Notes under the pieces: model-generated | What the model saw: the letters and a program-made list of their open reading frames with translations, nothing else | Databases searched by the model: none | What the model was told of the DNA's origin: nothing | In this document: piece after piece, positions 7,382 through 14,326 of the stretch | Layout: every line of letters begins with the position of its first letter | Position numbering within the stretch: position 1 is the stretch's first letter | From: a virus | IMG/VR virus record: IMGVR_UViG_3300024520_000417 | Span: 1-26,977 of that record | Length of the DNA stretch: 26,977 bases | Strand: one strand, 5' to 3' | Translations under genes and position numbers: made by a program

Positions 7382-7389
7382 TACATTTG
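7382..7389 (+). promoter_or_regulatory. TAnnTTTG -7 promoter element before gpW-like gene
   Basis: TACATTTG is an exact match to the Bacteroidetes -7 consensus TAnnTTTG. No convincing -33 TTG/TTTG is found at the expected distance. The element ends only 5 bases before ATG 7395, so transcription would begin within a few bases of the start codon and give an almost leaderless mRNA. It marks the switch from recombination to head genes. Confidence 0.5.
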
Positions 7390-7394
7390 TTGTC

Positions 7395-7694
7395 ATGGTA
7401 GAATATGACAACGCAGCCATATATATCCAAAGTTCAACAGATCTTTGTGATAAGATTGAGAAAATTGATGCTATCATTGCGGCACTTGAGGACACGGCTC
7501 TTTCAAGTGCTGCAAAAGATAATATTGAGGAGTATTGGTTGGATGATGGCCAGAGTAAAATAAAAACAACATACAAAGGAACGGACGAAATTTTTAAATC
7601 CATTATCTCTTTTGAGAAAATGAGGCAAATATATGTCAACAGGTTAAATGGGCGCAGTGTGCGTCTCGTTGATTCACGTTCATTAAGGAGATAA
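7395..7694 (+). CDS. Putative head-tail joining protein, gpW-like
   Basis: 99 aa, directly before the portal gene, where lambda-type phages carry gene W. The product is helical: CDKIEKIDAIIAALEDTALS (18-37), then a turn with EEYWLDDGQSKIKTTYKG, then a helix (EKMRQIYVNRLNGRSVRLVD). The final part, with Tyr, Leu-Asn-Gly-Arg and a basic tail, resembles the gpW end. Lambda gpW is 68 aa, so this one is longer. It would sit in the connector under the portal. It stops two bases before the portal ATG. The call leans on position as much as sequence. Confidence 0.55.
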   Translation: MVEYDNAAIYIQSSTDLCDKIEKIDAIIAALEDTALSSAAKDNIEEYWLDDGQSKIKTTYKGTDEIFKSIISFEKMRQIYVNRLNGRSVRLVDSRSLRR

Positions 7695-7696
7695 AG

Positions 7697-9301
7697 ATGG
7701 GATTAAAAAATGTAAAAAGTGGCGTAATAGCCTCGTTACAATCTGAAATTGCAGTAGAAGTAAAAACGAATCCATCGGCGTTTACTGCTGCTTCATATCG
7801 ACCTTTGTTCAATATTTCTTATGATGGTGAGAAAAACACAGGTGAATTAGGTGCTCCGGTAAAATATCATTTAGATTATAGAGGTTTACGGGTTCGTAGT
7901 TGGCAGAGTTATTTGGATAATGAGATCACCCAGACTGTAATAAAAAAATATGTTTTGTGGGTTATGGGTGGGGGATTAAAGCTCCAGTCAGAACCTGTTG
8001 AAAGTGTTTTAAAATCAGAGGGAGTTTCTATTGATAAAGATAATTTTTCAAAAAACGTTGAAGATCGTTTCAAATTATTTTCAGAACAGAAATCAGTTGA
8101 TTTTAAAGGTTTAGATAATTTAAATGCAATTGCTAATACTTGTTATTTAAATAGCATTGTTGGCGGGGATGTGTTGGTGGTTTTACGGGTTGTTAACAGT
8201 CAGTTAAAACTTGAATTGATTGATGGGGCGCATATTAAGTCTCCCACTTTTAATGTTAAGATCACAAAGGGACATACTTTAAAAAATGGTATTGAAACAA
8301 ATGCCAGGGGTGAACAGGTTAAGTTCTGGGTACAGCAAGCTGATGGTACGTTTAAAACGATAAAGGTAAAAGGTGATCGAATGGGCCGCGAAATGGCGTT
8401 TATGGTTACTGGTTTAAAATATCGGTTAGATGACAACAGGGGGATTCCTTTGATTGCAACTACTCTTGAGACTTTACAAAAGTTAGACAGGTACAAAGAG
8501 GCGACTGTTGGGAGTGCTGAAGAGAGAGCGAAAATACCGTTTTTCATTGAGCATGGTGAAGCCTCAACAGGAGAAAACCCATTCAATAAAAACATGGCTA
8601 AAGCTTTTAATGTTGACGCTCAACAGGAGATTGCAACAGACATAAACGGGCAACAGTTAGCAGATAATATTGCGGTATCAATGAATAGACAGGTATATAA
8701 CATGCCTATTGCTTCAAAAATAGTAAGTACTGATACTAAATCAGATATTCATTTTAACGAATTTTACACACCTATGGTGCAGGGGATTTGTTCAGCAATG
8801 GGTATACCGCCTGATGTTGCTTTATCATTGTATAATGGTAGTTTTAGCGCGTCCAGAGCTGCGTTAAAAGATTGGGAACATACTTTAAACGTTGAGAGAA
8901 AAAGGTTTTCAGATCAATTTTATAAAAAGATTTATTCTTTTTGGTTGGAATTGGAAATACTTAAAAACAAAATTGAAGCTTCTGGATATATTAATTTAAT
9001 GACTTCAAAGAATGAGGTTGGGATTGCTGCGTATCAGCATGCAAGATTCACAGGGGCGAACGTTCCACATATTGATCCAGTTAAAGAAGTAGCAGCAGAA
9101 CGATTGAAATTAGGGAAAACAGGTGATAGTATTCCTCTTACAACCGCTGAGGCAGCAACTGAGGCTTTGAATGGTGGTGATTATGTTTCAAATGCTATAC
9201 AATATTCTCAAGAACTTGAAGAGTCAAAGGCTTTGAATATTAAAGTTGATGAACCTGTTCCTGAAGAGGGTGGAGGTGATGAACCAAAAGTAGAAGAATA
9301 A
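7697..9301 (+). CDS. Portal protein, lambda gpB family
   Basis: 534 aa, nearly the length of lambda gpB (533). The dodecameric portal forms the DNA channel at one head vertex. Family features include the N-terminal RVRSWQSYLDNEITQTVIKK region, WVMGGGLKLQSEP (the 'vG.Gi.lq..p' strand), and a glycine-rich acidic turn (NSIVGGDVLVVLRVVN). Others are LELIDGAHIKSP, the helix RLDDNRGIPLIATTLETLQK in the stem region, and the late FNEFYTPMVQGICSAMGIPP, a typical 'lG.p...l' portal motif before the crown. The C-terminus is Glu-rich and probably flexible. Placement after the gpW-like gene follows the lambda order W-B. Confidence 0.93.
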   Translation: MGLKNVKSGVIASLQSEIAVEVKTNPSAFTAASYRPLFNISYDGEKNTGELGAPVKYHLDYRGLRVRSWQSYLDNEITQTVIKKYVLWVMGGGLKLQSEPVESVLKSEGVSIDKDNFSKNVEDRFKLFSEQKSVDFKGLDNLNAIANTCYLNSIVGGDVLVVLRVVNSQLKLELIDGAHIKSPTFNVKITKGHTLKNGIETNARGEQVKFWVQQADGTFKTIKVKGDRMGREMAFMVTGLKYRLDDNRGIPLIATTLETLQKLDRYKEATVGSAEERAKIPFFIEHGEASTGENPFNKNMAKAFNVDAQQEIATDINGQQLADNIAVSMNRQVYNMPIASKIVSTDTKSDIHFNEFYTPMVQGICSAMGIPPDVALSLYNGSFSASRAALKDWEHTLNVERKRFSDQFYKKIYSFWLELEILKNKIEASGYINLMTSKNEVGIAAYQHARFTGANVPHIDPVKEVAAERLKLGKTGDSIPLTTAEAATEALNGGDYVSNAIQYSQELEESKALNIKVDEPVPEEGGGDEPKVEE

Positions 9302-9303
9302 TC

Positions 9304-9573
9304 ATGGCTGATTTAAAAACGGAGTTTACGGGTTTAGCAAAAACTATTGCGGCTATTGCTGCGTCTTTCGGTAGTGTATGGTATGTTGCAGAGCCGATAG
9401 TTGAGGATTATTTTCACGGGGTGATTGAGAAGTTTCATGAGGAAGATATCAAAGAAATTAAGAAATTGAGATTGGATCTTGATAATGATTACGATTATAA
9501 TAAAGAGAAAAGGAACAATATTATTAAAGAATTGAAATACTTACATCCACAAACTGTTTTGAATTATGAGTAA
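9304..9573 (+). CDS. Small membrane protein with charged tail, possible holin
   Basis: 89 aa. Residues about 10-33 form one hydrophobic segment (LAKTIAAIAASFGSVWYVAE). After it comes a charged helix (EEDIKEIKKLRLDLDNDYDY) that may form a coiled coil. It starts two bases after the portal stop and overlaps the DUF5675 gene by 8 bases. One transmembrane segment and the position directly before a probable cell-wall enzyme make a holin or other lysis membrane protein plausible. No holin family motif is recognised, so the role is inference. Confidence 0.6.
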   Translation: MADLKTEFTGLAKTIAAIAASFGSVWYVAEPIVEDYFHGVIEKFHEEDIKEIKKLRLDLDNDYDYNKEKRNNIIKELKYLHPQTVLNYE

Positions 9574-10015
9574 AGATTTGAATATATACATATATAGGCA
9601 TACAGCCAATACTGAGGGTGACAGGTGTTGTATTGGTGATTTATACGTTGAGAATGAGTTCTTTTGTTTTACGCTGGAGGATGAGTTGAGAGATAAAGAG
9701 GTAAAAGTGTATGGAGAAACATGCATACGGGCTGGACGCTACAAAGTTGAGTTAACAATGAGTAATAGGTTCAAACGGATCATGCCGTTATTAGTTGACG
9801 TTCCTATGTTTAAAGGCATCAGAATGCATGGGGGGAATACATCAAAAGACACTTTGGGATGTCCTCTTGTTGCTTTTAATACTGATTTTAAAAAGATATG
9901 GGGCACTGCTGAAAAGGCATTGACAAAAAGATTGAAAGATCATGACGGGGATATCTATATTAATATTGAGAATAGATTTTTGACTTACAATAAATATAAT
10001 CAAAGTGAAAATTGA
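9566..10015 (+). CDS. DUF5675 family protein, putative cell-wall enzyme
   Basis: 149 aa. The strands YRHTANTEGDRCCIGDLYVE and FCFTLEDELRD, then CIRAGRYKVELTMSNRF and IRMHGGNTSKDTLGCPLV, match the pattern I know for DUF5675. His88 followed by Gly98-Cys99 resembles the H...GC catalytic motif of YkuD L,D-transpeptidases, so a peptidoglycan-active role is likely but inferred. No signal peptide is present, as expected for a holin-released endolysin. It overlaps its upstream neighbour by 8 bases and the downstream membrane gene by 11, indicating translational coupling in a lysis cassette. Confidence 0.75.
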   Translation: MSKDLNIYIYRHTANTEGDRCCIGDLYVENEFFCFTLEDELRDKEVKVYGETCIRAGRYKVELTMSNRFKRIMPLLVDVPMFKGIRMHGGNTSKDTLGCPLVAFNTDFKKIWGTAEKALTKRLKDHDGDIYINIENRFLTYNKYNQSEN

Positions 10016-10553
10016 GAGAATAATAATGGTGGGGTTGTTTTTGTACATACTTTTTTTAAGTATGTGTAAAGATCCCAAAGTTATTACAGATATGGTTGTT
10101 GAGAGGTATTCAGACACGACTGTGGTCCATGATACGTTGGTGAGAGAGGTTGCAAAACATCATTGGCATGTACAGCCGTCAAATACTGACACTATTTATT
10201 TGACTCCGGAGTATATTGCATCACTTGACACATTTATTTTTAACATTAATGACAGTGTGTTGGATGCGAAAATCACGGCGTTGTCAAAGTTCCAGCCTGT
10301 GATTAATTTATCATACGAGGTGAAACAGTTTGAGATAAAGGAAAAAATAACAATTAAAGATTCAACAGTCGTTGAAAAGGTAAAGACACAGTTTTTTATT
10401 GGAGCTTACATCGGAGGAAATCAAACTTCTTTTATGTTTGCTCCCAGAATTGATGTATTGTCAAGACAAGGGTATTTATATTCAGGAGGTTATGATTTGC
10501 TAAGTAAATCAATTGTTATTGGTTTAAGTAAAAAAATATCATTAAAGAGATGA
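10005..10553 (+). CDS. Membrane-anchored periplasmic protein, spanin-like
   Basis: 182 aa. After MKIERII, residues about 7-20 are a hydrophobic anchor (MVGLFLYILFLSMC). The long exported part is beta and coil rich (TDMVVERYSDTTVVHDTLV). LSMC at 18-21 resembles a lipobox but has Met before the Cys, so lipoprotein processing is doubtful. Small anchored proteins beginning 'KDPKVITD...V' followed by Ser/Thr-rich repeats are familiar from Bacteroidetes phages near lysis genes (possibly DUF6808-like, not certain). The 11-base overlap with the DUF5675 gene supports a role in outer-membrane disruption, which is inference. Confidence 0.65.
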   Translation: MKIERIIMVGLFLYILFLSMCKDPKVITDMVVERYSDTTVVHDTLVREVAKHHWHVQPSNTDTIYLTPEYIASLDTFIFNINDSVLDAKITALSKFQPVINLSYEVKQFEIKEKITIKDSTVVEKVKTQFFIGAYIGGNQTSFMFAPRIDVLSRQGYLYSGGYDLLSKSIVIGLSKKISLKR

Positions 10554-10570
10554 TGTTTCATAATATTTTT

Positions 10571-10578
10571 TATATTTG
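10571..10578 (+). promoter_or_regulatory. TAnnTTTG -7 element before protease gene
   Basis: TATATTTG is an exact match to the Bacteroidetes -7 consensus, 9 bases before ATG 10588. A -33 TTG at standard distance is not evident. The predicted transcript leader is only a few bases. It would separate transcription of the protease-decoration-capsid block (closed by the terminator at 13090) from the genes upstream. Confidence 0.5.
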
Positions 10579-10587
10579 TGTTTAAGT

Positions 10588-11523
10588 ATGGCAAAAGAAA
10601 TTGTGATATATAGCCCCATTTTTGATTTCGTTGCAGAGAATTTTATCTCTCAACTTAATGATGCTGATGGTAAAGATGTGACTGTGAGGATTAATTCTCC
10701 AGGAGGATCTGTATTCGCCGGTTGGGGGATGGTTGCAAAATCTCAAGAACATAAAGGGAATGTAACAGTTAAAGTTGATGGCAACGCCTCTTCGATGGCT
10801 GCAATCTTTTTATTATTTCATAAAAATGTTGAGGCATTAAATGTATCAACATTTACATTACATAGGGCCTCTGTATTTATGCCTACTGATGAAGAGAAAA
10901 AGCAATTAAAAGGAATTAACGCAGACATTAGGAGAGCTTTTGAGGCTAGTTTAAATATTGCTGAGTTTGAAAATATTTCAGGCGTATTAATTGATGATTT
11001 CTTCAATTCTGAAGATGTTATTGATGTGAATTTAAACGCTTTACAAGCAAAACAAATAGGATTAATTGATACAATTAATGAATTAGATGCAACAGCATTT
11101 GATGATTTATCAATGAAAATTGCAGCAATTTCGACAAAAACTGTTGCGAGAACTAAACAAGTAAAAACAAAAACAAATAATAAGATGAATATTGAAGCAT
11201 TGAGAAGTGAGCATCCTGCATTATATGCTGAGGTTCTTGCATTAGGTAAAACATCAGGTATTACAGCGGAGAGAGACAGAGTCGGTGCATGGTTAGCATT
11301 TGGAGATGTTGATTTTACAGCAGTATCTGAAGGAATTAAAAAAGGTGATGAGTTGAGTTCAACTGCAACAGCGGAATTAAGTAGGAAATCTTTTTCTGCA
11401 ACAGCGGTGTCTGCGATTGCGAGCGATAGTGCTCCAGAAGTTGTTACAGCTCCAGAAGTTATTACTGAGCCAACGGCGACTGATAATTTCATGACTGCAT
11501 TTAACGAATCAAGAAAAAAATAA
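10588..11523 (+). CDS. Prohead protease, ClpP/S49-like (gpC type)
   Basis: 311 aa from ATG 10588; an in-frame TTG lies at 10576 but inside the promoter element. Residues 1-170 are a ClpP-fold serine protease: VRINSPGGSVFAGWGM (33-48) is the oxyanion strand and loop, DGNASSMAA (64-72) holds the catalytic Ser (68 or 69), TLHRAS (90-95) holds catalytic His92, and QAKQIGLID closes the fold. The C-terminal part (200-311), starting at an internal Met in NNKMNIEALRSEHP, is helical and Ala/Ser/Thr-rich. It resembles a scaffold domain like lambda Nu3, which is translated from inside gene C. It processes the prohead. Leucine is almost always TTA here. Confidence 0.9.
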   Translation: MAKEIVIYSPIFDFVAENFISQLNDADGKDVTVRINSPGGSVFAGWGMVAKSQEHKGNVTVKVDGNASSMAAIFLLFHKNVEALNVSTFTLHRASVFMPTDEEKKQLKGINADIRRAFEASLNIAEFENISGVLIDDFFNSEDVIDVNLNALQAKQIGLIDTINELDATAFDDLSMKIAAISTKTVARTKQVKTKTNNKMNIEALRSEHPALYAEVLALGKTSGITAERDRVGAWLAFGDVDFTAVSEGIKKGDELSSTATAELSRKSFSATAVSAIASDSAPEVVTAPEVITEPTATDNFMTAFNESRKK

Positions 11524-11529
11524 AAAGAC

Positions 11530-11976
11530 ATGAGCAAAGCAACGGAAATATCAAAAACAAGCAATACTCTACATACGGATTACGACACGTCAAAAATCTT
11601 TGTATGGTCAAATAGATATGAGGGAGGAACATTGTTGAATGCATCAGGTGGTGTGAAAACTTTTGAGTCAGGGACGTTGATGGGCAGGGTGACTGCTTCA
11701 TTGAAGTTGGTTCCTGTTGCATCAGGAGCAGTTGATGGAAGTCAGTACCCAGTGGGAATATTAAAAACTTTAGTTTCTGATTTGGCAGATGCCGGAGAGA
11801 AAACAGTAAATATCTGCATTGCAGGTGATGTTGTTGAATCTAAGGTTGTTCTTGACGGAGCAGACACAATGGATACAATCATTGATGGAAGATCAATAAG
11901 AGACAGAATCGCAGCAGACACAATGGGGATCAAATTGGTTGACTCCTTTGAATTAACTGGAGTAGACAACGCTTAA
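11530..11976 (+). CDS. Head decoration protein, gpD-like
   Basis: 148 aa, between protease and major capsid gene, where lambda has gene D (110 aa). LFVWS-like strands (KIFVWSNRYEGGTLLNAS) and FESGTLMGRV start the fold. The middle has SQYPVGILKTLVSD, which corresponds to the family's 'a.GIl...v' strand. KTVNICIAGDVVESKVVL and DGRSIRDRIAADTMGIKLVD match the closing 'G.V....L...G.....l...L...GI.l' region. It would form trimers that clamp expanded capsid lattice. The N-terminus is longer than in lambda. It starts 6 bases after the protease stop and ends 13 bases before the capsid ATG. Confidence 0.8.
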   Translation: MSKATEISKTSNTLHTDYDTSKIFVWSNRYEGGTLLNASGGVKTFESGTLMGRVTASLKLVPVASGAVDGSQYPVGILKTLVSDLADAGEKTVNICIAGDVVESKVVLDGADTMDTIIDGRSIRDRIAADTMGIKLVDSFELTGVDNA

Positions 11977-11989
11977 AAAATATAAAAAA

Positions 11990-13060
11990 ATGGCAACTAT
12001 AAGTACGCAAGACGCAAGAGCAGTTTTTACACAAGCTCTAATTTCAGTCTATAAAGAAAGAACAGCGCCAACCGCGTTTTTACGATCGTTTTTCGTAAAC
12101 AAAGAGGTTAACACTCTTCAGTTAAGAATTGAAGTTCAAAGAGGAACTGAAAAGATTGCAGTTGATGTTGAGCGAGGAACAGAAGGTAACAGAAATCAAT
12201 TCTCAAAATCAAGTGAGAAGATTTTTATTCCACCTTATTACAAAGAATATTTTGATGCAACTGATCTTGATTTTTATGATAGATTATTTACATCAACTGG
12301 AACTGTTGATTTAATTACTTTTAATCAATGGGTTGATACTGTTGTTGAAAAATTGGGAATGCTTCAGGATAAGATTGAAAGATCTTATGAATTACAAGCT
12401 TCTCAGGTTTTAGAAACTGGTATCGTAACTCTTACTAATGGAGACAACATTATTTATCCAAGAAAAGCACCATCATTAGTTGCTTTAGCTGGACCAGCCC
12501 TTTGGGATGCTGGAACATCTAATCCATATACTGATATGGAAAACTCTTGTAATTTTGCAAGAACAAAAGGTAAAGTGTCGGGTAATATTTTTAATTTTAT
12601 TTTTGGAACTGCTGCATTTAATGCGTTCTTAAATAACACTGTTGTTAAAGAAAGAGCAGATATCAGAAGGATTTCATTGGATGCAATTAGAATGCCACAA
12701 AAAGAAAGTTTTGGAGGTGTATTGCATGGTGAGGTATCTGTTGGTTCTTATGTTTGTAGATTATGGACATATCCTGAGTATTATGATACTGAGGCGGCAG
12801 AAAACATTCCATACATGAACCCAAAGAAATATGTTTGTCTTCCTGACAATCCTAAGTTTGTAGCTGGATTTGCTGGAGTTCCACAAATAATGGGAAAACA
12901 ACCTAATATAGGGGCTGGTGTTGCTGCAAAAAGAGGTGCGTATCTTGTTGAGGAGGTTTTGGATGAGTTGAATACAGCTCACATCATCAGAATCAAATCT
13001 GCTGGTTTGATGATTCCTGTTGGAATTGATCAATTTAGTACGACTCAAGTTTTAGCATAA
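11990..13060 (+). CDS. Major capsid protein, lambda gpE family
   Basis: 356 aa (lambda gpE 341). The order PTAFLRSFFVNKEVNTLQLR (27-46), VDVERGTEGNRNQFSKSS, KIFIPPYYKEYFDATDLDFY and a helix rich in Glu and Gln (LGMLQDKIERSYELQASQVL) is the signature of the Phage_cap_E fold. The late part, VCRLWTYPEYYD followed by CLPDNP and GVAAKRGAYLVEEVLDEL, matches the family C-terminus. It forms the HK97-fold shell with the decoration protein upstream. The message ends in the strong terminator 30 bases downstream, as expected for the most abundant product. Confidence 0.93.
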   Translation: MATISTQDARAVFTQALISVYKERTAPTAFLRSFFVNKEVNTLQLRIEVQRGTEKIAVDVERGTEGNRNQFSKSSEKIFIPPYYKEYFDATDLDFYDRLFTSTGTVDLITFNQWVDTVVEKLGMLQDKIERSYELQASQVLETGIVTLTNGDNIIYPRKAPSLVALAGPALWDAGTSNPYTDMENSCNFARTKGKVSGNIFNFIFGTAAFNAFLNNTVVKERADIRRISLDAIRMPQKESFGGVLHGEVSVGSYVCRLWTYPEYYDTEAAENIPYMNPKKYVCLPDNPKFVAGFAGVPQIMGKQPNIGAGVAAKRGAYLVEEVLDELNTAHIIRIKSAGLMIPVGIDQFSTTQVLA

Positions 13061-13084
13061 TAAATTAAATTTTAGATAATAATA

Positions 13085-13117
13085 AAAAAGCCTGTCAAAT
13101 ATTGGCAGGCTTTTTTT
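13085..13117 (+). terminator. Rho-independent terminator after major capsid gene
   Basis: A 9-bp stem formed by 13090-13098 (GCCTGTCAA) and 13102-13110 (TTGGCAGGC), with one G-T wobble and a 3-base loop, is followed by a run of seven T at 13111-13117. An A tract precedes it, so it may act from both sides. It is the only clear intrinsic terminator in the window. It closes the capsid transcript and would reduce expression of the genes from 13132 on. Confidence 0.9.
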
Positions 13118-13131
13118 ATAAACAAAATAAG

Positions 13132-13326
13132 ATGGCAAAGTATAAAGTAATATCATTATCAGTAGGAGGTAAAGGAAATAAAATCTTTAAAAACGGAGAC
13201 ATTGTTGTTTCGGATAATTTTATTGATGCTAAAGCATTAGTGAAAGGAGGTTTCTTAGAAGAGATTTTGGAGGTAAAAAAAGAAGCTTCCAAACAAGAAA
13301 ATAAAAAATCAGGAAAAAAGAAATAG
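13132..13326 (+). CDS. Small hypothetical head-region protein, 64 aa
   Basis: ATG 13132 is the first start clear of the terminator; an upstream in-frame TTG at 13102 lies inside the hairpin and is rejected. The product has two short strands (KYKVISLSVGGKGNKIFKNG), a DIVVSDNFIDAKALVKGGFL stretch and a Lys/Glu-rich tail (KKSGKKK). I do not recognise it firmly. A small protein with an SH3-like 'G..h..G..v' pattern behind the capsid gene often serves as a head-completion or capsid accessory protein, but that is inference. It stops six bases before the next ATG. Confidence 0.65.
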   Translation: MAKYKVISLSVGGKGNKIFKNGDIVVSDNFIDAKALVKGGFLEEILEVKKEASKQENKKSGKKK

Positions 13327-13332
13327 TCAATC

Positions 13333-13710
13333 ATGGGGGTGTATGAGTGGGCAAAAGAAGATTGGCAGCAAATTACTACTGACACTGTATCCGGTGCCGG
13401 TATCCCAATCACATTGATATCTCCAGGAGCCGATGTTGCGAATATTGTTGGAATAGCAACAAAACACCATATCGGTATTGACGATGAAGGTAATGTGGTT
13501 AATACAAAAAATGTTCACATTTCTTTTTCGGAAAAACAATTAACTGATGCATCATATCCAACAAGGGACAGTGATGGTGAGGTTAGTTTGTATGGACATA
13601 AAGCAACATGGATTGATTCAACAGGATCATCAATTACTTATGCCATTAGAGAGTTTTTCCCTGATGAAACAATGGGAGTAATCCTTTGTATTTTGGGTGA
13701 TTTAGAATAA
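13333..13710 (+). CDS. Putative head-tail connector/completion protein
   Basis: 125 aa, beginning MGVYEWAKEDWQQITTD. Beta-rich throughout: GIPITLISPGADVANIVGIA, HIGIDDEGNVVNTKNVHISF, GEVSLYGHKATWID and AIREFFPDETMGVILCIL. Head-tail joining proteins of the lambda gpFII type are found in this position and have a similar size and mostly beta content, including an early 'G..v.......G.v.dp' strand. I see no decisive motif. The position between capsid and tail-terminator genes is the main evidence. Alternatives are another head-completion ring protein or a minor capsid protein. Confidence 0.6.
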   Translation: MGVYEWAKEDWQQITTDTVSGAGIPITLISPGADVANIVGIATKHHIGIDDEGNVVNTKNVHISFSEKQLTDASYPTRDSDGEVSLYGHKATWIDSTGSSITYAIREFFPDETMGVILCILGDLE

Positions 13711-13717
13711 CAGGAAC

Positions 13718-14326
13718 ATGGCAATATTAAATCAGAAGATTCCAGAGCAAAACTTTGAATTAGTTCGTGATAGGATTGGGTTTATTTTAGCAGATGAAAT
13801 AGCTGCACAGGCTTTGATTGCTCCTTTAACTCCAGAACTTGACGCAACTGTACATTTGGAACGGTTTGTTCCTTTTGACAAAACAGATATGCCCTGTGTG
13901 AATGTTGTATTTGCATCTGGGAACTATGATAATCAAAATACTATTACATCAGACGGTGTTTATAAATACAACATTGATGTGTATGCAAAGTCCAAAACAA
14001 TTGGCACTGATGGAGGTGATAAACTTGCATCGATAAAACTACACCGTTTATTGGGCATTTGCAGGGCTATTTTAGAAAACCCGCAGTACAGAACATTAGG
14101 ATTTGCACTTCCATCATTGCAACGGGTTACTGTTGTGGATATTGTGGTTGAACAACCTCAAAACACACAAGATGGTTCCTCTGTAATTATGGGGAGATTG
14201 ACATTTGATGTTAGTGTTTGTGAATCTGTTCAGTTACAAACAGGAAATAATATTTCAGGATGGGAAACTTCTGTAAAAATGGATGAGACTGACACTGGTT
14301 ATCAATTTTCAAAAGTAACTGTATAA
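13718..14326 (+). CDS. Putative tail terminator/tail completion protein
   Basis: 202 aa. The helix VRDRIGFILADEIAAQALIA at the start, the strand DMPCVNVVFASGNYDN, then YKYNIDVYAKSK and the helix KLASIKLHRLLGICRAILEN match the usual pattern of tail terminator proteins, with a central beta sheet flanked by two helices. RLTFDVSVCE follows as the late strand. The protein would cap the tail tube at the head-proximal end. It is 7 bases after the preceding gene and abuts the next start at 14327. The C-terminal 40 residues look like an unrelated extension (SGWETSVKMDETDTGYQF). Confidence 0.6.
   Translation: MAILNQKIPEQNFELVRDRIGFILADEIAAQALIAPLTPELDATVHLERFVPFDKTDMPCVNVVFASGNYDNQNTITSDGVYKYNIDVYAKSKTIGTDGGDKLASIKLHRLLGICRAILENPQYRTLGFALPSLQRVTVVDIVVEQPQNTQDGSSVIMGRLTFDVSVCESVQLQTGNNISGWETSVKMDETDTGYQFSKVTV

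Noticed and set aside
10818-11564. Long open frame on the - strand, about 248 codons, opposite the protease gene
   Set aside because: It lies wholly across a recognised protease. Its Ser/Ala/Leu-rich translation has no motif, and it arises from the TTA/GCA-rich codons of the real gene.
13102-13131. Upstream TTG start for the 64-aa gene
   Set aside because: It lies inside the terminator stem, so most transcripts would end there. ATG 13132 is the natural start.
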